Shown: piece by piece, positions 6,701-8,360 of the stretch
Layout: each line of letters opens with the position of its first letter
Numbering within the stretch: position 1 is the stretch's first letter
NCBI GenBank assembly: GCA_047639615.1
Contig: JBLIOL010000252.1
Coordinates: 1-8,360, forward strand
From: CAYWNK01 sp047639615
GTDB lineage: Bacteria; Planctomycetota; UBA1135; GCA-002686595
Length of the DNA stretch: 8,360 bases
Direction of reading: 5' to 3'
Notes under the pieces: model-generated
What the model saw: only the letters and a program-made list of their open reading frames with translations
Databases searched by the model: none
Told to the model about the DNA's origin: nothing
Position numbers and translations under genes: made by a program

Positions 6701-6750
6701 GGTATCAGGGCCAGGGATGCCCAGGAGCTAGGGGCGAACACGGATTTCAT
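3724..6750 (-). CDS. Large lipoprotein with bacterial Ig-like (SbsA/Big_5-type) domains
   Basis: 1008 residues, complete. The N-terminus is a lipoprotein signal peptide with lipobox LTGC (Cys26). The next residues hold two more cysteines (CDNPACVFGPRNC; 26, 31, 38), then a Gly/Asp/Ser/Asn linker to about 65. Residues 69-174 and 180-300 look like two tandem SbsA-type Ig-like domains: each opens with P-x-V-x-x-x-FP-(S/A)-x-G and has a '(V)IFD-x-(S/D)M' strand. A further beta-rich region covers 300-435, and another Ig-like unit begins at DTTPPTLLG (433). Residues 552-625 resemble a carboxypeptidase-regulatory-like fold (VVGARVMV, then TGTEGRVVMP, then DTIVTVEQAGF). Residues 640-1008 are unassigned and beta-rich; Cys682 and Cys693 may pair. 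No catalytic motif was seen, so a structural, adhesive or surface-assembly role is a guess. The ATG at 6750 has no clear Shine-Dalgarno but directly precedes the signal peptide. The small lipoprotein follows 90 bp downstream. Confidence 0.9.
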   Translation of the reverse strand: MKSVFAPSSWASLALIPVLLTALTGCDNPACVFGPRNCQPGANDDGSGGNQTSASVGSPSDGSWLKTSAPTVMDAFPSGEGIGSNSPIVVIFDESMNPATIVGALEVVEFISGAAVPTVPTLAADGRMLILLPLGPLPAGQAFDVIVAEDRALTDLSGQIWNAAPGSLVASFTVEAEATDVPSVVATFPADGSTGLSDLASITVIFDRDMVIGDFDTASWVVKVNGTPSSEDPSPLPLLAPPANTPVSRIWSWSNAALGQPRVPLPTGAAVSLILSPSGALLHADDMAGVDLPETSISFDLAPFDSPVAITKPFEPIDALGGPDLAGMIPVLQVELSTPGLSGDTIELYLFGDEPGDTGLRRTVARSVAVPVGSQLVDVLPTDLSLLDASNNPILGEGAVRIAARMVRGTLGSSVRLADGDPAVPGAQDLLLDTTPPTLLGLGLSGTNLMPFVSDQRGLVLVGRADEMVSAARVSSAMGDNFSGAEIPSVALGAAAGTFVTQPVNLGLLDPTDPDLSFTVQIYDRALNATTAIVGSFRQVGAMGPGNALPATQITVRVLSEVDLTPVVGARVMVHERDGMGAIVELGVGFTGTEGRVVMPASMAGDTIVTVEQAGFDLFTFDRVPVDYLTTLMRPSNQAAVTTAGEVLAALPATIGLVSLDGAVGDSRAGIFDSRLVNTGICIPDLAAGLLRCPFGPLSVQPGKLGIRSFMAVDGGLSSVGWTAAEYLQAFSLSEILLPAQAGMDEIDLVHAVDQVLLALPAEEQAIALTAHVLTRALATGLGTLIADPLVTVEGLVPGLSNPLVVGRGEEFVLDASNWTVLGAIPGAADGIDDGGGDVLGSLVTDGTIEADLFLRAEVEDTNGNVLVARPRLSVSAGALVLPAVPTLLAPAAMATIPATGFDIGIVDVIPDAAMAAGLVHVQVVDSAGRRWDLWTVDSNDAAGPVRITAPDITTMSLGGTSLSVGAATARVEVFSWSSLNTSSFLWSDIGREAEIMAFTGETSVTIN

Positions 6751-6971
6751 ACGTAGTCTAGTGAGGGGCGGCCAGACGGCGGGGCGGAATCGGACGACCC
6801 TAGGGGCGCCGTCTTCCCTGCTTAGCGATTATAAGGGTACCCACGTCTACACCCCAGAGTGTGACCCACGGCGCTTCAGCGCATAAACTCCTGCGCCCCC
6901 CGTCCTCCCCAATCCGGATCTGGCTCCCCCAGGCCAGGGTCCGCGGACGCGACCTCTCCCCAATCCCGCAC
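6751..6971. promoter_or_regulatory. Divergent intergenic region between the Ig-like lipoprotein and TPR genes
   Basis: 221 bp separate two divergent start codons, so promoters for both genes should lie here. On the minus strand there is an exact TATAAT (see 6828-6833). On the plus strand no good promoter was found; GTGACC (6861-6866) with CATAAA (6882-6887) is a poor pair with 15-bp spacing. GCGC-TTCA-GCGC at 6871-6882 is a small stem. Neither gene has a strong Shine-Dalgarno here. No operator-like palindrome stands out. Confidence 0.5.
6828..6833 (-). promoter_or_regulatory. Candidate -10 box (TATAAT) for the large lipoprotein gene
   Basis: Perfect consensus TATAAT on the minus strand, 77 bp upstream of the ATG at 6750, in an otherwise GC-rich region. 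The hexamer 17 bp further upstream (TGGGGT) is a poor -35, so it would need an activator or another sigma factor. It implies a 5' leader of about 70 nt. Confidence 0.35.
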
Positions 6972-8360
6972 ATGTCCACGCCTTCCGTCTTGTCCCGCTG
7001 GTTTTTGCCCCTTGCCCTGGCCCTTGGAGTCGCCCCCCTCGCGGCTGCGGAGTCCCCTGGCCCCCTGTCCCCGGGCCCCCTGTCCCCGGGCCCCCTGTCC
7101 CCGGGCGAGGTCCAGGCCGAAGGCCAGCAGAGTGATGCAGCCCTCAAGCTGGCTGCGATCGAATTCCTGGCCGCCGGCGACTACGCCGCCGCCCAGGCGA
7201 TCCTCGACCAACTGACGGTGCGCGACACGCTTGTCAAAGCCGCCAAATGGATTGCAGAGGGCCAAGCACGTGAAGCGCTCCAGCCCCTGGACCACGCACT
7301 CAAGCTCCAGCCGGGGAACGCCGAGCTCATGGCCATGCGGGGCGAAGCTGCCTATGGCGCTGCAGCAGGCGACAGCCAGCCCGGTTTCTTCTACGAGGAA
7401 GCCCAAGGCTTCTTCCGCGACGCGGTCAACGCCGGCGTCAAGGCCAACCGTGCCTTCGGCCCCGAGCAGCTGGCTCTGATTCTGCGCGCCAGCCAAGCTG
7501 CGCGCCGTGTGCCGAACCCGAGCGTCGCTCTCGAGTACGCCACCATCGCCGCCGCCCAGTACACGAAGTTGGTTGGAGAGGGCGTCGTCTTCGAGCGCTT
7601 CGAAGTCTCCTTGCACCAGATCTGGGCTGAGGCCGCCTTCGACAGCTACCGCGAAGCCAAGGGCAACCAGGACGAAGCCGCTAGCGCGCGCCTCTTCCTC
7701 GAGACCGAAGACCAACTGGAGCGCACCCTCGGCGAGCGCCCCAGCGAGACCTGGGCCCTGGAGCAACTCTCCAACCTCTACCTGTGGGAGACCCGTCAGG
7801 ACGACGCCCGCAGCGCGCTCAAGCGCGCCGTGGAAATCGATCCGGGCAACGCCGCCCTGCAGGAGAAAGCCTTCCGCATGGTCTGGGACCAGCTGGGCGC
7901 CGACGAGGCCGTCAACTACGCCACGCGCCTGCGCACGAGCTGGCCCGAGTCCCCCTTCGGTTACTGGTACGGCGGAAGCGCCGAGTTCTACCGCGCCCTG
8001 ACCGCCTTCCTCGCCGAAGAATCCGTACGCGACGTGGAAGCCTTCCAGCGTGCAGAAGCATTCTTTGCCCGCTGCCGCGAGCTCGAACCGAACTACGCGG
8101 GCTCGGCGCTCAACTACGAAGTCACCTGCCGTGCCGCCGTGGGTTGGTGCTATTACAACGAGGACAAGAAGGAAGCGGCGCGCGACGCCTTCCTCTCCAC
8201 GGGCGAGCTCTTTGAGGGCGGCCTGAGTGTCACCGTCGACAACCGCCTACCCAACGGCCTTGCCGGCCTAACCTTTATCGCCGCCAAGTTCGCCGAGGAT
8301 CCGCGCAGCGTGGAAGGCCAGGACCAGGCCGCCGAAATTGCCTGGACCGTTTTCCAGACC
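6972..8360 (+). CDS. Secreted/periplasmic TPR-repeat protein, 3' end cut by window edge
   Basis: 463 codons are visible, with no stop. The N-terminus MSTPSVLSRWFLPLALALGVAPLAAA is a Sec signal peptide with a likely cleavage after AAA (about residue 26), so the protein is exported. Residues 30-44 are three exact GPLSP units. The rest is Ala/Glu-rich helical sequence in TPR style: about 63-82 (FLAAGDYAAAQAILDQL), 98-130 (EALQPLDHALKLQPGNAEL), and 263-300 (LEQLSNLYLWETRQDDARSALKRAVEIDPGNAAL), with further degenerate repeats around 355-410 (RCRELEPNYAGSALNYEV, then EAARDAF). TPRs are protein-interaction scaffolds; the partner is unknown and no enzymatic motif is visible. The ATG at 6972 is chosen because it opens the signal peptide; an in-frame GTG at 6861 would add 37 residues ahead of it. 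No clear Shine-Dalgarno is seen. It is transcribed divergently from the Ig-like lipoprotein, a possible but unproven link. Confidence 0.9.
   Translation, partial: MSTPSVLSRWFLPLALALGVAPLAAAESPGPLSPGPLSPGPLSPGEVQAEGQQSDAALKLAAIEFLAAGDYAAAQAILDQLTVRDTLVKAAKWIAEGQAREALQPLDHALKLQPGNAELMAMRGEAAYGAAAGDSQPGFFYEEAQGFFRDAVNAGVKANRAFGPEQLALILRASQAARRVPNPSVALEYATIAAAQYTKLVGEGVVFERFEVSLHQIWAEAAFDSYREAKGNQDEAASARLFLETEDQLERTLGERPSETWALEQLSNLYLWETRQDDARSALKRAVEIDPGNAALQEKAFRMVWDQLGADEAVNYATRLRTSWPESPFGYWYGGSAEFYRALTAFLAEESVRDVEAFQRAEAFFARCRELEPNYAGSALNYEVTCRAAVGWCYYNEDKKEAARDAFLSTGELFEGGLSVTVDNRLPNGLAGLTFIAAKFAEDPRSVEGQDQAAEIAWTVFQT
7059..7103 (+). repeat. Three exact 15-bp tandem repeats coding GPLSP
   Basis: ggccccctgtccccg occurs exactly three times in succession (7059-7073, 7074-7088, 7089-7103), in frame with the TPR gene. 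The unit length is a multiple of three, so copy changes keep the reading frame. A degenerate start (tcccctgg) precedes the first copy. The encoded (GPLSP)3 sits just after the predicted signal cleavage site and would form an extended Pro-rich linker at the mature N-terminus. Confidence 0.92.

Noticed and set aside
5717..6886. Plus-strand open frame of 389 codons across the lipoprotein start and the divergent gap
   Set aside because: It is antisense to the lipoprotein over most of its length and has low-complexity composition with no motif.
6861..6971. In-frame GTG at 6861 as start of the TPR gene
   Set aside because: It would add 37 residues ahead of a normal signal peptide and has no ribosome binding site.
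6876..7766. Minus-strand open frame of 296 codons opposite the TPR gene
   Set aside because: The plus strand has a clear signal peptide and TPR repeats; the repeated GARGQGARGQ-like part is just the reverse of the GPLSP repeat.

Overview
The window is GC-rich bacterial DNA with five protein-coding genes. Four are on the minus strand; in transcription order they are a large Ig-like lipoprotein, a small lipoprotein, rpsO and pnp. One gene on the plus strand, encoding a signal-peptide TPR protein, diverges from them. The two edge genes (pnp on the left, the TPR gene on the right) run out of the window. I saw no tRNA, rRNA, CRISPR array, transposase or phage gene. The two lipoproteins with clear lipoboxes and the secreted TPR protein indicate a diderm (Gram-negative-type) bacterium. 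High GC together with large Ig-like lipoproteins and secreted TPR proteins fits Planctomycetota, with Myxococcota-like groups as an alternative. This assignment is an impression, not a demonstrated result.

Layout: 1-2245 (minus) is nearly all of polynucleotide phosphorylase, with both RNase PH domains, KH and S1, followed by a low-complexity Gly/Arg/Asp tail that continues off the left edge. 2246-2510 is the rpsO-pnp spacer and holds three successive stem-loops, none followed by a U-tract. 2511-2780 (minus) is ribosomal protein S15. 2781-3039 is the rpsO leader and promoter region, with three potential hairpins and a 31-bp tandem duplication at its far end. 3040-3633 (minus) is a small unrecognised lipoprotein. 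3724-6750 (minus) is a 1008-residue lipoprotein with SbsA-type Ig-like domains and a carboxypeptidase-regulatory-like domain. 6751-6971 is the divergent intergenic region with a consensus TATAAT on the minus strand. 6972-8360 (plus) is the secreted TPR protein.

Functionally there are two blocks. rpsO-pnp is the classic conserved translation/RNA-decay pair, and its structured leader and spacer suggest post-transcriptional control like that known in enterobacteria. The other three genes encode exported proteins: two minus-strand lipoproteins 90 bp apart that may be co-transcribed, and a divergent TPR protein. Their roles cannot be read from sequence alone.

I did not find a convincing new multi-gene system. 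The most unusual items are the RGG-like tail of PNPase, the hairpin series between rpsO and pnp, the tandem duplication across a stop codon, and an exact 15-bp triplication coding for Pro-rich repeats at the mature N-terminus of the TPR protein.
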